A stretch of DNA of 53,601 nucleotides. Source: Gammaproteobacteria bacterium (GTDB taxonomy: Bacteria > Pseudomonadota > Gammaproteobacteria > GCA-001735895). Positions 8,893 through 17,185 of the stretch are shown one piece after another. A program made the translations under genes and the position numbers. The notes below the pieces were generated by a model. The model was not told the origin of the DNA. It saw only the letters and a list, made by a program, of their open reading frames with translations, and did not search any database. The number at the start of each line of letters is the position of its first letter. Within the stretch, counting starts at the first letter, position 1. Where the stretch lies: contig JAAESG010000355.1 in NCBI GenBank assembly GCA_024229615.1, positions 1 to 53,601 of the forward strand, in the 5' to 3' direction.

Positions 8893-10053
8893 CTACTGTG
8901 GCAGCAGCGGTGGCGACTCCACCGAGACGAAAGTTTCCGGAAAAAAACCGTTGAAGCGAGTCGCTGCCGAATTGCTGTAGGCCCCGGTTTGACCGATTTC
9001 GATCCAGTCGCCTTCTTCGGCATCGATCGGCAGGAAAAACGGCGCCGGTAAAATATCCAGATTGTCGCAAGTAGGCCCCAGAATAGTGAAATCCTGGCAC
9101 TCGGTGGTAATTTCACGGGTCGGGTTGATCAGCCGTGCCGGCAGCTTCATCTTGCCCATCAAGGTTTCGGACAGGCTTTGATAAATGCCGTCGTTGATAT
9201 AGAGCTTATTGTCCTTGCGTAATTGAATCTGGGTCAACAAGGTACAACCACTGGCCACCAGCCCCCGCCCCGGTTCGCACATCAACACGCAGTCTCGTCG
9301 CAGCCGGGACTGGTCGAAGGCCTGTTGAATCGCGCCGAAATAGGCGCTGAGCTCGGGCGGGCGATCGTCTTCGTAGAGGGCAGGAAAACCGCCGCCTACG
9401 TCGAGGTAGTGTACCGGCACGTTGGCCCGTTCGATCACGTCGAGTGCGGTGTTAATGCCATCGACAAAAGCCTGCGGGTTACGGCACTGCGATCCCACGT
9501 GGAAGGCAACCCCTGATTGAAAATTCGCCTTGTGGACTTTTTGCAGCAGTTCCGGCGCGTCCTCGGCGGCGATTCCAAACTTATCCGAGAGTTGATACTG
9601 GGCGTCATGCACCGGGGTCACAATCCGTACCAGAACTACCTTGCCGTCGCCACCTCCGGTCACCTCGATGATCTTGTCGAGTTCCTTTTCGTGATCGATC
9701 ACGAAATGATCCACGCCGTATACCTTGTGCGCAGTCATGATTGCAGCACGTGGCTTGACCGGATGCATGAAATAGGCGTCGGCCTGCGGCAAATGTTCAC
9801 GAACCAATGCGATTTCAGCCAGCGACGCGGTATCGAAATGACGGATACCGGCATCGTATAAAGCCTGCAAAACGATCAGGTGGGGATTGCATTTGACCGC
9901 ATACATGACCCGTCCCGGAAAAGAATCGAGGAAATAACTGGCCTGGCGCTTAAGCTCTGCCGGGCGCAGGCAGTAAATCGGATAGCCGGGTTTCAATTCT
10001 TCGACAACGTCTTCGACGGTCGCGAAATTGGGTATTTGAATTTGAGATGACAT
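8893..10053 (-). CDS. Fold-III PLP-dependent ornithine/lysine decarboxylase
   Basis: A 386-residue alanine-racemase-fold decarboxylase of the eukaryotic-type ornithine decarboxylase group, making putrescine or cadaverine. The PLP lysine is K54 in YAVKCN; HVGSQC, the glycine loop GGGFP, the phosphate-binding EPGR and the catalytic-cysteine segment GPTCDNLD are all present. The open frame reaches 10086, but the ATG at 10053 (MSSQIQIPNF) fits the family N terminus better. Ornithine versus lysine specificity cannot be decided from motifs alone. The decayed histidine kinase follows it closely on the same strand. Confidence 0.88.
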   Translation of the reverse strand: MSSQIQIPNFATVEDVVEELKPGYPIYCLRPAELKRQASYFLDSFPGRVMYAVKCNPHLIVLQALYDAGIRHFDTASLAEIALVREHLPQADAYFMHPVKPRAAIMTAHKVYGVDHFVIDHEKELDKIIEVTGGGDGKVVLVRIVTPVHDAQYQLSDKFGIAAEDAPELLQKVHKANFQSGVAFHVGSQCRNPQAFVDGINTALDVIERANVPVHYLDVGGGFPALYEDDRPPELSAYFGAIQQAFDQSRLRRDCVLMCEPGRGLVASGCTLLTQIQLRKDNKLYINDGIYQSLSETLMGKMKLPARLINPTREITTECQDFTILGPTCDNLDILPAPFFLPIDAEEGDWIEIGQTGAYSNSAATRFNGFFPETFVSVESPPLLPQ

Positions 10054-10112
10054 AGTTGTACTCGTGAAGTTGCGATATTCTCGCACAGTATCCGGTTAAA
10101 GAATATCCTCGA

Positions 10113-11147
10113 TCAATACTCAGACGCCTTACCTGACCAGCTACCCAGGTTCCTGGGTTTTCGCCAGAACTTCAGTGCGGCGCCTGGCTTCATCTCGAAA
10201 TCAAGTTTGTATCCGGCCCGCATCAGCAAGCGCGCACGATGCCTAGCCGACCACAACAACGCCGGCCTCAACAAGTTGGAGTCTACTTCCATTAGTAACC
10301 GCATCAGGTCCCGATCAGACCCCGATTTCAGTGCTTCCAGCAAACCTAGCTCAACCACAATCAACTGCTCAAGATTATCGGCAGCACCGATTTCGGTACA
10401 GGCTTTGGTCGCGTGGCCTAGGCTTTCAGCAAATCGATTCAGCAGCGGATCATCGCAAAACCATGCCAGCCTCTGCTCTGGTGTCGGTAACCGCTCTCCC
10501 GCCCCCCAGAACCAGAAGCTGTTGATAGCCAGCAAACCACGACTTGTCCTGTCCCGGTTAACTTCATGCTGATGCATGAACATCTGTATTTCGTTGAGCA
10601 GTTTGTACCACGGCAGTATCTGTCGACTTTGTTCGATATAGGGATTGGCGGATTTTCCAAGTACAGAAAGGATATGAGGATAGTGGGTGGGTGCATCAAA
10701 ATCCTTAAGCAGCATCAGGAACAGGCCTTCAATCACTTCGCTGATATAACAATTTACATTAAATATGTTATTTAAATCTTTGATTATGTTACATATATCT
10801 GTGTTATTTTTTTGATTATTTTGAATTGGCAGGATCACCGTGCCATGCATGCCTGCCTGCAAATGGATGGCTTGTGTCAGCAATAGACGATGCGTATCAT
10901 GCCCTCGGTCATGTGCAAAAGCCTGGGTCAGGGGTAGACCGGTATGGGTCTTTGTTGATTCCAGATCCAAATTCAATGCATCGCGCAAAATAGCATCGAT
11001 ACTGTAGGACTGATTCGGCAAACCGCTTGCCAGGCGCAGTATTTGATTCAGGTTCGGTAATCTACCCTGAAGATCCGCATCGAGTTCTTCGAGCGGCAAA
11101 TCGAATAATCCGGGCAGGATGATTTGTGCCGTTGCGGGCATGAACAA
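10113..11147 (-). CDS. RpfE-like (COG4255-type) conserved protein
   Basis: A 344-residue protein that I match to the RpfE/COG4255-like family of beta- and gammaproteobacteria, mainly from the segments LPWYKLLNEIQMFMHQHEVN and INSFWFWGAGERLP, which are the family's best conserved blocks. These proteins are annotated as distant relatives of cofactor-independent phosphoglycerate mutase, but no activity is established to my knowledge. It starts three bases after the pepN stop on the same strand, so the two are probably cotranscribed. Bases about 10740-10830 are conspicuously AT-rich and encode an Asn/Ile/Lys-rich stretch, but the surrounding text still aligns with the family, so this is not an obvious insertion. 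Confidence 0.65.
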   Translation of the reverse strand: MFMPATAQIILPGLFDLPLEELDADLQGRLPNLNQILRLASGLPNQSYSIDAILRDALNLDLESTKTHTGLPLTQAFAHDRGHDTHRLLLTQAIHLQAGMHGTVILPIQNNQKNNTDICNIIKDLNNIFNVNCYISEVIEGLFLMLLKDFDAPTHYPHILSVLGKSANPYIEQSRQILPWYKLLNEIQMFMHQHEVNRDRTSRGLLAINSFWFWGAGERLPTPEQRLAWFCDDPLLNRFAESLGHATKACTEIGAADNLEQLIVVELGLLEALKSGSDRDLMRLLMEVDSNLLRPALLWSARHRARLLMRAGYKLDFEMKPGAALKFWRKPRNLGSWSGKASEY

Positions 11148-11150
11148 ACA

Positions 11151-13769
11151 TTAATCCTTGAGACTGGCGGTCAGCAACTCGTTTAAATCATTGGACATAT
11201 CGCCGCTGGCGAGCATGTCTTCTACCTGAGATTTCATCAAATTTCCTTGCTCTGCAACCAGCTTACGCCAATGCACGAAAGGATTAGCGAGCCGGGCTGC
11301 CACCTGCGGATTGATCGCATCGAGCTGCAGAATTTTTTTGGCGGTAAACGCGTAACCCGCCCCATTGACCTGGTGGAATACAGAAGAATTCGCAATGGTT
11401 GATCCCAGCAGGGAGCGTGCTCGGTTAGGGTTGTTAAGGTTATAGGCCGGGTGATCGAACAACGGTTTGATTTCATCAAGTGCATTGTCGAGGCCGCTTG
11501 AACCCAGCACACTAAACCACTTGTCGACCACTAGCGCGGTATTCTTCCATTGCTGATAAAACTGCGCCACTATTTGATCACGTAGCGGGTGACGGTAATG
11601 GACCACCATCTGCAGGCAGGCCAGTTGATCGGTCATGTTGCCAGTATTCGAGAATTGTCTTTCACAGCGCTCGAAATACTCCTCTTTATCGAGGTGCAAC
11701 AGGTAGGTCAAGCCAATATTCTTCAGCCGACGTGTGGCGATCGATTGCGGATCGAGGTGATATTCGTCGGCATCGACACAGGCTTCTTCATAGTGCCCCA
11801 GTAACAGGTCTTCGTTATCCGCTGCGATTTCGAATTTCAATGCTTCACGCACTGCGCGAACCCTATGTACGTCCACCTGTTCGAGCATTTCCGCAAGGTA
11901 CTTCTCTCCCGGCAATACCATCATTTCGGCCACCAACGCTCGATCCAGCATGGATCCCGACAACACGTTTTTGACCGCGCCCAGCAAAGGTTGCTGTAGT
12001 TGCGACCACTGCACGCTCTCCTGATCCAGCATTGCCAGCATGGTCCGGGTCGCTAACTGCTGGCTTGCATCCCAACGATTGAAAGGATCACTATCGCAGA
12101 CCATCAAACTGGCAAGCTCATCGTTGTCCTGATCGGTACTCAGGATAATCGGCGCAGAAAATCCACGAAAAGCGGAAACCATGACCTGTGGTGGCATATC
12201 CTTGTAGTACAGCAAGGTTTCAGGTTCCTTGATATCCACGATTTGCTCGAAACTTTCTACCTTGTCCAGCATTAGCGCCTGTCCTTGCTGATCGAACAGG
12301 GCCAGGCGCATCGGCATATGAAAAGGACGATTGAGTTCACCTCGGGTGGTGCCCGCATGTTGCATGATCTTGAGCGTAAGCACCTGACTGGTGGCGTCGT
12401 ACTCCCGCTTAATATCGATACGTGGAGTACCGGACTGCTCATACCAGCGTCGAAAATGCTGCAGGTCTACGCCGGAAGCATCCTGCATTGCGGCGCGAAA
12501 ATCATCGGTGGTCACCGCCTGCCCGTCGTGTCGCACGAAGTATAAATCCATGCCTTTACGGAAGTTATCCACGCCGAGCAGGCAATGCATCATGCGCACT
12601 ACCTCGGCACCCTTGTTATACACGGTTGCGGTGTAAAAATTATTTATTTCCTGATAAGACGCCGGACGCACCGGATGCGCCATCGGGCCTGCATCTTCAC
12701 TAAACTGGTGGTTGCGCAAAACCCGCACATCGCTGATCCGCTGGATCGCCCTGGAACATACATCGGCGCTGAATTCCTGGTCTCGAAAAACCGTCAGACC
12801 CTCCTTCAGACTCAACTGGAACCAGTCCCGGCAGGTCACCCGGTTACCCGTCCAGTTATGGAAATACTCGTGTGCGATAACGCTTTCGATCGCGAGGTAA
12901 TCGTCGTCAGTGGCGGTCTGATTGTTGGCGAGAACATACTTGGTGTTGAAGACATTCAGTCCTTTGTTTTCCATGGCGCCCATATTGAAGTCATCCACGG
13001 CAACAATCATGTAAAGATCGAGATCGTATTCGAGACCATACACCTCTTCGTCCCAGCGCATTGCTTTCTGCAACGAAACCATCGCATGTGCGCATTTATC
13101 CTGGTTATGGTGTTCGGTATATATTTGCAGCAGTACTTCGCGCCCCGAACAGGTGGTAAAACCGTCCTCGATACAGGCCAGATCTCCAGCCACCAGGGCG
13201 AACAGATAGCTGGGTTTGGGATAGGGATCATGCCAGCTTACCCAGTGTTGTTGTTCATTCTCCCCGGCATCCAGTCGATTACCGTTAGATAGCAGTATCG
13301 GATAGGTACTCTTGTCCGCGTGGATTTCGACATGAAAAACCGACATCACGTCGGGACGATCGAGATAGTAGGTAATATAGCGAAAACCTTCAGCCTCGCA
13401 CTGGGTACAGAAATTACCGTTGGACAGATACAGGCCTTCAAGCCGGGTATTCGCCGCTGGGTCGATTTCGACTTCACAGCGCAATTCGAATGCATCGGGA
13501 ACCGTCTTGATGGTCAGTGATTCCTCGCCCAGGCTGTAATCATGTTCTTGCAGGGATATCCCGTCCAGAGTTAGACCAATCAGTTTCAATTCACTTCCGT
13601 CAAGAACCAGATCTGCTTCTTTGTCGGCCGTTAATCGCTGTAGTTGCAGCGTGCTCGACACGCGCGTACTGTTAGCCTGCAGATCAAATACCAGTCGGGT
13701 TTCCCTAATCCCGAAATCGGGTTGCCGGTAGTCCTTTAAGTGCTTACGCAAGTGCTGATCGATTTTCAT
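11151..13769 (-). CDS. pepN: Aminopeptidase N (M1 zinc metallopeptidase)
   Basis: Broad-specificity cytoplasmic aminopeptidase of 872 residues, close to the E. coli length. The exopeptidase signature GAMENKG lies near residue 263 and the zinc site HEYFHNW near residue 300, followed by the third ligand in LKEGLTVFRDQEF. The C-terminal helical domain of M1 alanyl aminopeptidases is complete to the stop at 11151. Start ATG at 13769 gives MKIDQHLRKHLKDY, a normal N terminus. The gene is divergent from ndk; the RpfE-like gene follows after three bases. Confidence 0.96.
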   Translation of the reverse strand: MKIDQHLRKHLKDYRQPDFGIRETRLVFDLQANSTRVSSTLQLQRLTADKEADLVLDGSELKLIGLTLDGISLQEHDYSLGEESLTIKTVPDAFELRCEVEIDPAANTRLEGLYLSNGNFCTQCEAEGFRYITYYLDRPDVMSVFHVEIHADKSTYPILLSNGNRLDAGENEQQHWVSWHDPYPKPSYLFALVAGDLACIEDGFTTCSGREVLLQIYTEHHNQDKCAHAMVSLQKAMRWDEEVYGLEYDLDLYMIVAVDDFNMGAMENKGLNVFNTKYVLANNQTATDDDYLAIESVIAHEYFHNWTGNRVTCRDWFQLSLKEGLTVFRDQEFSADVCSRAIQRISDVRVLRNHQFSEDAGPMAHPVRPASYQEINNFYTATVYNKGAEVVRMMHCLLGVDNFRKGMDLYFVRHDGQAVTTDDFRAAMQDASGVDLQHFRRWYEQSGTPRIDIKREYDATSQVLTLKIMQHAGTTRGELNRPFHMPMRLALFDQQGQALMLDKVESFEQIVDIKEPETLLYYKDMPPQVMVSAFRGFSAPIILSTDQDNDELASLMVCDSDPFNRWDASQQLATRTMLAMLDQESVQWSQLQQPLLGAVKNVLSGSMLDRALVAEMMVLPGEKYLAEMLEQVDVHRVRAVREALKFEIAADNEDLLLGHYEEACVDADEYHLDPQSIATRRLKNIGLTYLLHLDKEEYFERCERQFSNTGNMTDQLACLQMVVHYRHPLRDQIVAQFYQQWKNTALVVDKWFSVLGSSGLDNALDEIKPLFDHPAYNLNNPNRARSLLGSTIANSSVFHQVNGAGYAFTAKKILQLDAINPQVAARLANPFVHWRKLVAEQGNLMKSQVEDMLASGDMSNDLNELLTASLKD

Positions 13770-13850
13770 TCTCGGAGCCTGAAAAAATGTCGCATAAGTG
13801 TACCCTAAGGAGTATCATTCGCGGCATTTTTCATCCCCGGAGATTCACAA

Positions 13851-14282
13851 ATGGCGGTCGAACGCACTCTTTCTATTATCAAACCCGACGCAGTTGCCAA
13901 GAACGTAATTGGCGAGATTTATAATCGCTTCGAAAAAGCCGGACTGCGTATTGTCGCGGCTCGCATGGAGCACCTGAGCGCGGAAAAGGCCGGTGAATTT
14001 TACGCAGTACACAAGGAACGCCCTTTTTATGGCGACCTCGTCGAGTTCATGACCTCTGGCCCGGTCATGGTCCAGGTCCTCGAGGGTGAAGATGCAATCG
14101 CGAAGAATCGTGAAGTGATGGGTGCCACTAATCCCGCCGATGCCGCAGCGGGCACCATACGCGCCGATTTTGCGCAAACGGTCGACGAAAACGCGGTACA
14201 TGGCTCCGATGGAACCGATACTGCCAGCGTCGAAATCGCCTTCTTTTTCGGTAGCGACGGCGTCTGTCCGCGCACCCGCTAG
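13851..14282 (+). CDS. ndk: Nucleoside diphosphate kinase
   Basis: Transfers the gamma phosphate between nucleoside triphosphates and diphosphates. The 143-residue length is exactly that of E. coli Ndk. The phosphorylated histidine is H117 in NAVHGSD, and [12 protein letters not shown] starts the ferredoxin-like fold. A GGAG ribosome-binding site precedes the ATG by about seven bases. It is followed by a strong intrinsic terminator, so it is probably monocistronic. Confidence 0.98.
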   Translation: MAVERTLSIIKPDAVAKNVIGEIYNRFEKAGLRIVAARMEHLSAEKAGEFYAVHKERPFYGDLVEFMTSGPVMVQVLEGEDAIAKNREVMGATNPADAAAGTIRADFAQTVDENAVHGSDGTDTASVEIAFFFGSDGVCPRTR

Positions 14283-14293
14283 ACATCCCCCTG

Positions 14294-14322
14294 AAGCAGC
14301 GCGGTCAATCGCGCTGCTTTTC
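14294..14322 (+). terminator. Rho-independent terminator of ndk
   Basis: A perfect ten-base stem AAGCAGCGCG/CGCGCTGCTT around a six-base GTCAAT loop, followed by a short T stretch, starts 12 bases after the ndk stop codon. Confidence 0.88.
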
Positions 14323-14362
14323 GGGTACAATCGAGCTCCCGGTTGATGTGTGAGGATTGACG

Positions 14363-14953
14363 ATGAACGCTAACTATCAATGCCTGGCGCATGATTTACT
14401 AGCCCCCGAAACCTCTATACAGCAAAACCGTCATACCGAAAATCGAACGATATCACTTAGCGACAAGGCCGAGCTGGTGTACACCGATTTTGCCTACAAC
14501 AGGCCTTTTTCAATTAAATCCACCGCTAGCCTCGAGCAGATTAACGATAAGATGGTCGCCTGTGGCGTTCGCCTGCTATTTGTTACCGAAATCCATGGTC
14601 TGTTGCAGGGACTGGTAACCTTTACCGACCTTTTTGGTGAAAAGCCGGTGCGCTACATCCAGGAACACGGTGGCACGCGAGAAGACATTCTGGCACAGGA
14701 TATCATGACGCCGCTGGTTCAGCTGGAAGCCCTGCAAATAAAGGATGTGCTGAGAGCGAGTGTCGGTGACATCGTTGAAACCCTCGCGATTGCAGGCCGT
14801 CAACACATGCTGGTTAGTGATACCAATGACAAGGGTGAACAAACGGTAAGCGGTTTGTTTTCATCAACCCATCTTGAACAGTCACTCGGTATAAAAATCG
14901 AACTGTCACCGCGGGCACATACCTTTGCCGAGCTGGAACGCGCATTGACCTGA
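14363..14953 (+). CDS. CBS-domain-pair protein
   Basis: A 196-residue soluble protein whose residues about 45-190 read as two CBS motifs: one around PFSIKSTASLEQINDKM...GLVTFTDLFG, one after DILAQDIMTPLVQLEAL. CBS pairs bind adenosine nucleotides and usually regulate a partner; none is fused here. The start is taken at ATG 14363 because GAGG at 14352-14355 is well spaced from it; a TTG at 14357 is less likely. It converges on the HAD phosphatase gene with eight bases between stops. The specific role is unknown. Confidence 0.78.
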   Translation: MNANYQCLAHDLLAPETSIQQNRHTENRTISLSDKAELVYTDFAYNRPFSIKSTASLEQINDKMVACGVRLLFVTEIHGLLQGLVTFTDLFGEKPVRYIQEHGGTREDILAQDIMTPLVQLEALQIKDVLRASVGDIVETLAIAGRQHMLVSDTNDKGEQTVSGLFSSTHLEQSLGIKIELSPRAHTFAELERALT

Positions 14954-14961
14954 AGCACTGC

Positions 14962-15774
14962 TTATGGCGTCCTGTCCACGGCTTGCCTCCACCACGAGGG
15001 TAGATCTGCAAACGAGTCGAGCAATGCATATGGTTTGATTGGGCCGTCCAAATCGGCTTCACGAAACTTGCCGGTCCTGACCTGTATGCCCCGAATGCCA
15101 CAGTTTTGTGCGGCATCAATATCGCCGACAATATCATCTCCGATCATAAAAGCCTGCTCGGCATCACATTGTAATTTCGCCAGTGAAGATTCGAAGAAAG
15201 CCGCTGCGGGTTTCCCAAGGACTAGGGCCTCACAACTGGCGGCATGCTCCAGCGCCTTGATAAAAGGTGCAACATCAAGACGCAGACCATTCTGGTCGCG
15301 CCAGTAACGGGTCATTCCGAGCGCAATCAATGCTGGCTGGGGGTCCTGCATTAAAAAACGAAAGGCGCGATTCAATAAACGATAATCCCAGGCTTCTCCC
15401 AGGTCACCGATAACCACCGCATCGACAGTGGCTTCCCGATCCAGTGAAACCGATTCGATATCACCAAAATCTGCCTGTGTCACCTCAGGCACGAACAATG
15501 CGACTTTATGCAATTGCCGGGATTGCAACCACTGCGCTGCGGCAACGGCCGGTGTTACGAGGTCTTTCAGGGTCGCGCTAAATCCCAGGGTCTGGAACTT
15601 GTCCAGCAAGGCTGCGCAACTACGCGATGTGGTATTGGTGACATAAAGATGGGGGATTTTTTTTCGACCGATCCATTCAAGGGTCTCGAGCGCACCGTCA
15701 AGCAGGTGCTCACTCTGGTAGATGACACCATCCAGGTCTATCAATAATGCGTTACGGGCCTTGTCAGCCTGCAT
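14962..15774 (-). CDS. HAD-superfamily IIA phosphatase (LHPP-like)
   Basis: A 270-residue haloacid-dehalogenase-type hydrolase. Motif I is LIDLDGVIYQ (nucleophile D13, acid/base D15), motif II includes VTNTTSRS, motif III is the lysine in LGKPAAAFF and motif IV is MIGDDIVGDIDAAQ. The tail GIRGIQVRTGKFREADL is characteristic of the TIGR01458 group that includes mammalian phospholysine phosphohistidine inorganic pyrophosphate phosphatase (LHPP). The bacterial substrate is not established. It stands alone, convergent with the CBS protein and divergent from guaC. Confidence 0.85.
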   Translation of the reverse strand: MQADKARNALLIDLDGVIYQSEHLLDGALETLEWIGRKKIPHLYVTNTTSRSCAALLDKFQTLGFSATLKDLVTPAVAAAQWLQSRQLHKVALFVPEVTQADFGDIESVSLDREATVDAVVIGDLGEAWDYRLLNRAFRFLMQDPQPALIALGMTRYWRDQNGLRLDVAPFIKALEHAASCEALVLGKPAAAFFESSLAKLQCDAEQAFMIGDDIVGDIDAAQNCGIRGIQVRTGKFREADLDGPIKPYALLDSFADLPSWWRQAVDRTP

Positions 15775-15917
15775 TTCAAGTTGCCCTGCCGCTAGCGCTC
15801 GCGAGCCAGAATACCCCTCTAACGAAGTCCGATCAACAATAGCCTGACGATCTGTTCCAGCTTTCGAAATCGTGCTAAGGTCCTTGGCTGTTTGATTATC
15901 TCGAAGCGCGGCAAACC

Positions 15918-17033
15918 ATGAGAATCGAAGACGATAGCAAACTCGACTACAAGGATGTTCTGATACGCCCTAAACGCAGCACGCTGGGCAGCCGCAAGGA
16001 TGTGGAACTAAGCCGTGAATTCACCTTTCGCAACTACCAGTCCGATAGCGAAGATCACTATCGAGGGATTCCAATCATGGCATCCAACATGGATGGCGTC
16101 GGTACCTTCGAGATGGCGGACACCCTGGCCAGTCTGGGATTGTTTACCTGTCTGGTAAAAAACTACGAGGCCGATGAGCTGATTTCGTTTTTCAGTGCGG
16201 AAAACTCCAGTCGTCGTGAGAATGTCGCCTACTCGACCGGTATTACGGCTCAGGATTTTGAAAAATTTGAGGCCGTAAACAAACAGACTGGATCGAATCT
16301 GAAATATGTTTGTGTCGATGTCGCCAACGGTTATTCGGAGCGATTTTCCGATTTTATCAAGCAGTTACGCGACGCCTATCCCGGCATCGTCATCATCGCC
16401 GGCAATGTCGTCACCGGAGAGATGACCGAAGAACTGGTGCTGAGTGGTGCCGATATCGTCAAGGTCGGTATTGGGCCCGGCAGTGTCTGTACAACTCGAA
16501 TTCAGACTGGTGTCGGTTTTCCCCAGCTTTCGGCAGTAATCGAATGCGCCGATTCCGCTCACGGCCTCGGCGGGCACATTATCGCTGATGGTGGCTGCAC
16601 CTGTCCCGGAGACCTGGCCAAGGCTTTCGCTGCCGGTGCCGATTTCGTCATGCTGGGAGGAATGCTGGCCGGACATGATGAAGGTGGTGGCCAGGTGATC
16701 TCCCGCTACTTTAAAACCGGAGAAGTCAGACGGAACAAAAACGGCGACCTTGAAGATATCGTCGAGGAGAGAAAATTCGTCAACTTTTACGGTATGAGTT
16801 CGAGGGCGGCGAACGAAAAACACTTTGGTGGACTGAAAGAATACCGCTCATCCGAGGGTCGTGAAATTCAGGTTCCCTACCGTGGTGAAATTGAAAACAC
16901 GATCCAGAACCTGCTCGGTGGCGTGCGTAGCACCTGTACTTATGCTGGTGCGAAGAAACTGAAGTGGTTGAGCAAATGCACGACTTTCGTCAAAACCAAT
17001 CAACAATTCAACTCGGTGTTCGCCGATAAGTGA
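15918..17033 (+). CDS. guaC: GMP reductase
   Basis: Reduces GMP to IMP with NADPH in purine salvage. The 371-residue TIM-barrel protein begins [16 protein letters not shown], typical of GuaC, and has the catalytic cysteine C191 in [11 protein letters not shown]. It contains no CBS insert, which distinguishes it from IMP dehydrogenase. Its length is slightly above the roughly 347 residues of E. coli GuaC. The stop lies inside a small TGACGCC/GGCGTCA hairpin (17031-17048) that lacks a T-run. Confidence 0.94.
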   Translation: MRIEDDSKLDYKDVLIRPKRSTLGSRKDVELSREFTFRNYQSDSEDHYRGIPIMASNMDGVGTFEMADTLASLGLFTCLVKNYEADELISFFSAENSSRRENVAYSTGITAQDFEKFEAVNKQTGSNLKYVCVDVANGYSERFSDFIKQLRDAYPGIVIIAGNVVTGEMTEELVLSGADIVKVGIGPGSVCTTRIQTGVGFPQLSAVIECADSAHGLGGHIIADGGCTCPGDLAKAFAAGADFVMLGGMLAGHDEGGGQVISRYFKTGEVRRNKNGDLEDIVEERKFVNFYGMSSRAANEKHFGGLKEYRSSEGREIQVPYRGEIENTIQNLLGGVRSTCTYAGAKKLKWLSKCTTFVKTNQQFNSVFADK

Positions 17034-17185
17034 CGCCGCCAGGCGTCATCCCGGTCTCCGAGACAGGATCTTGCAACAATTTACTACTCTCGAAATCCCT
17101 GCTTATACAGCGGCCCGACGTATCGAGATGGCACAAGTAGCTCGTCACCTCCCTTTCCGTACCAAGGTCTCGCCAATTTACAGAT

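Noticed and set aside
12585-13292. 235-residue open frame opposite pepN
   Set aside because: It is a shadow frame antisense to an intact, well-recognised gene, with no start signal or family resemblance.
17031-17048. Hairpin at the guaC stop as an intrinsic terminator
   Set aside because: The stem is good but no T-run follows, so intrinsic termination is not supported.
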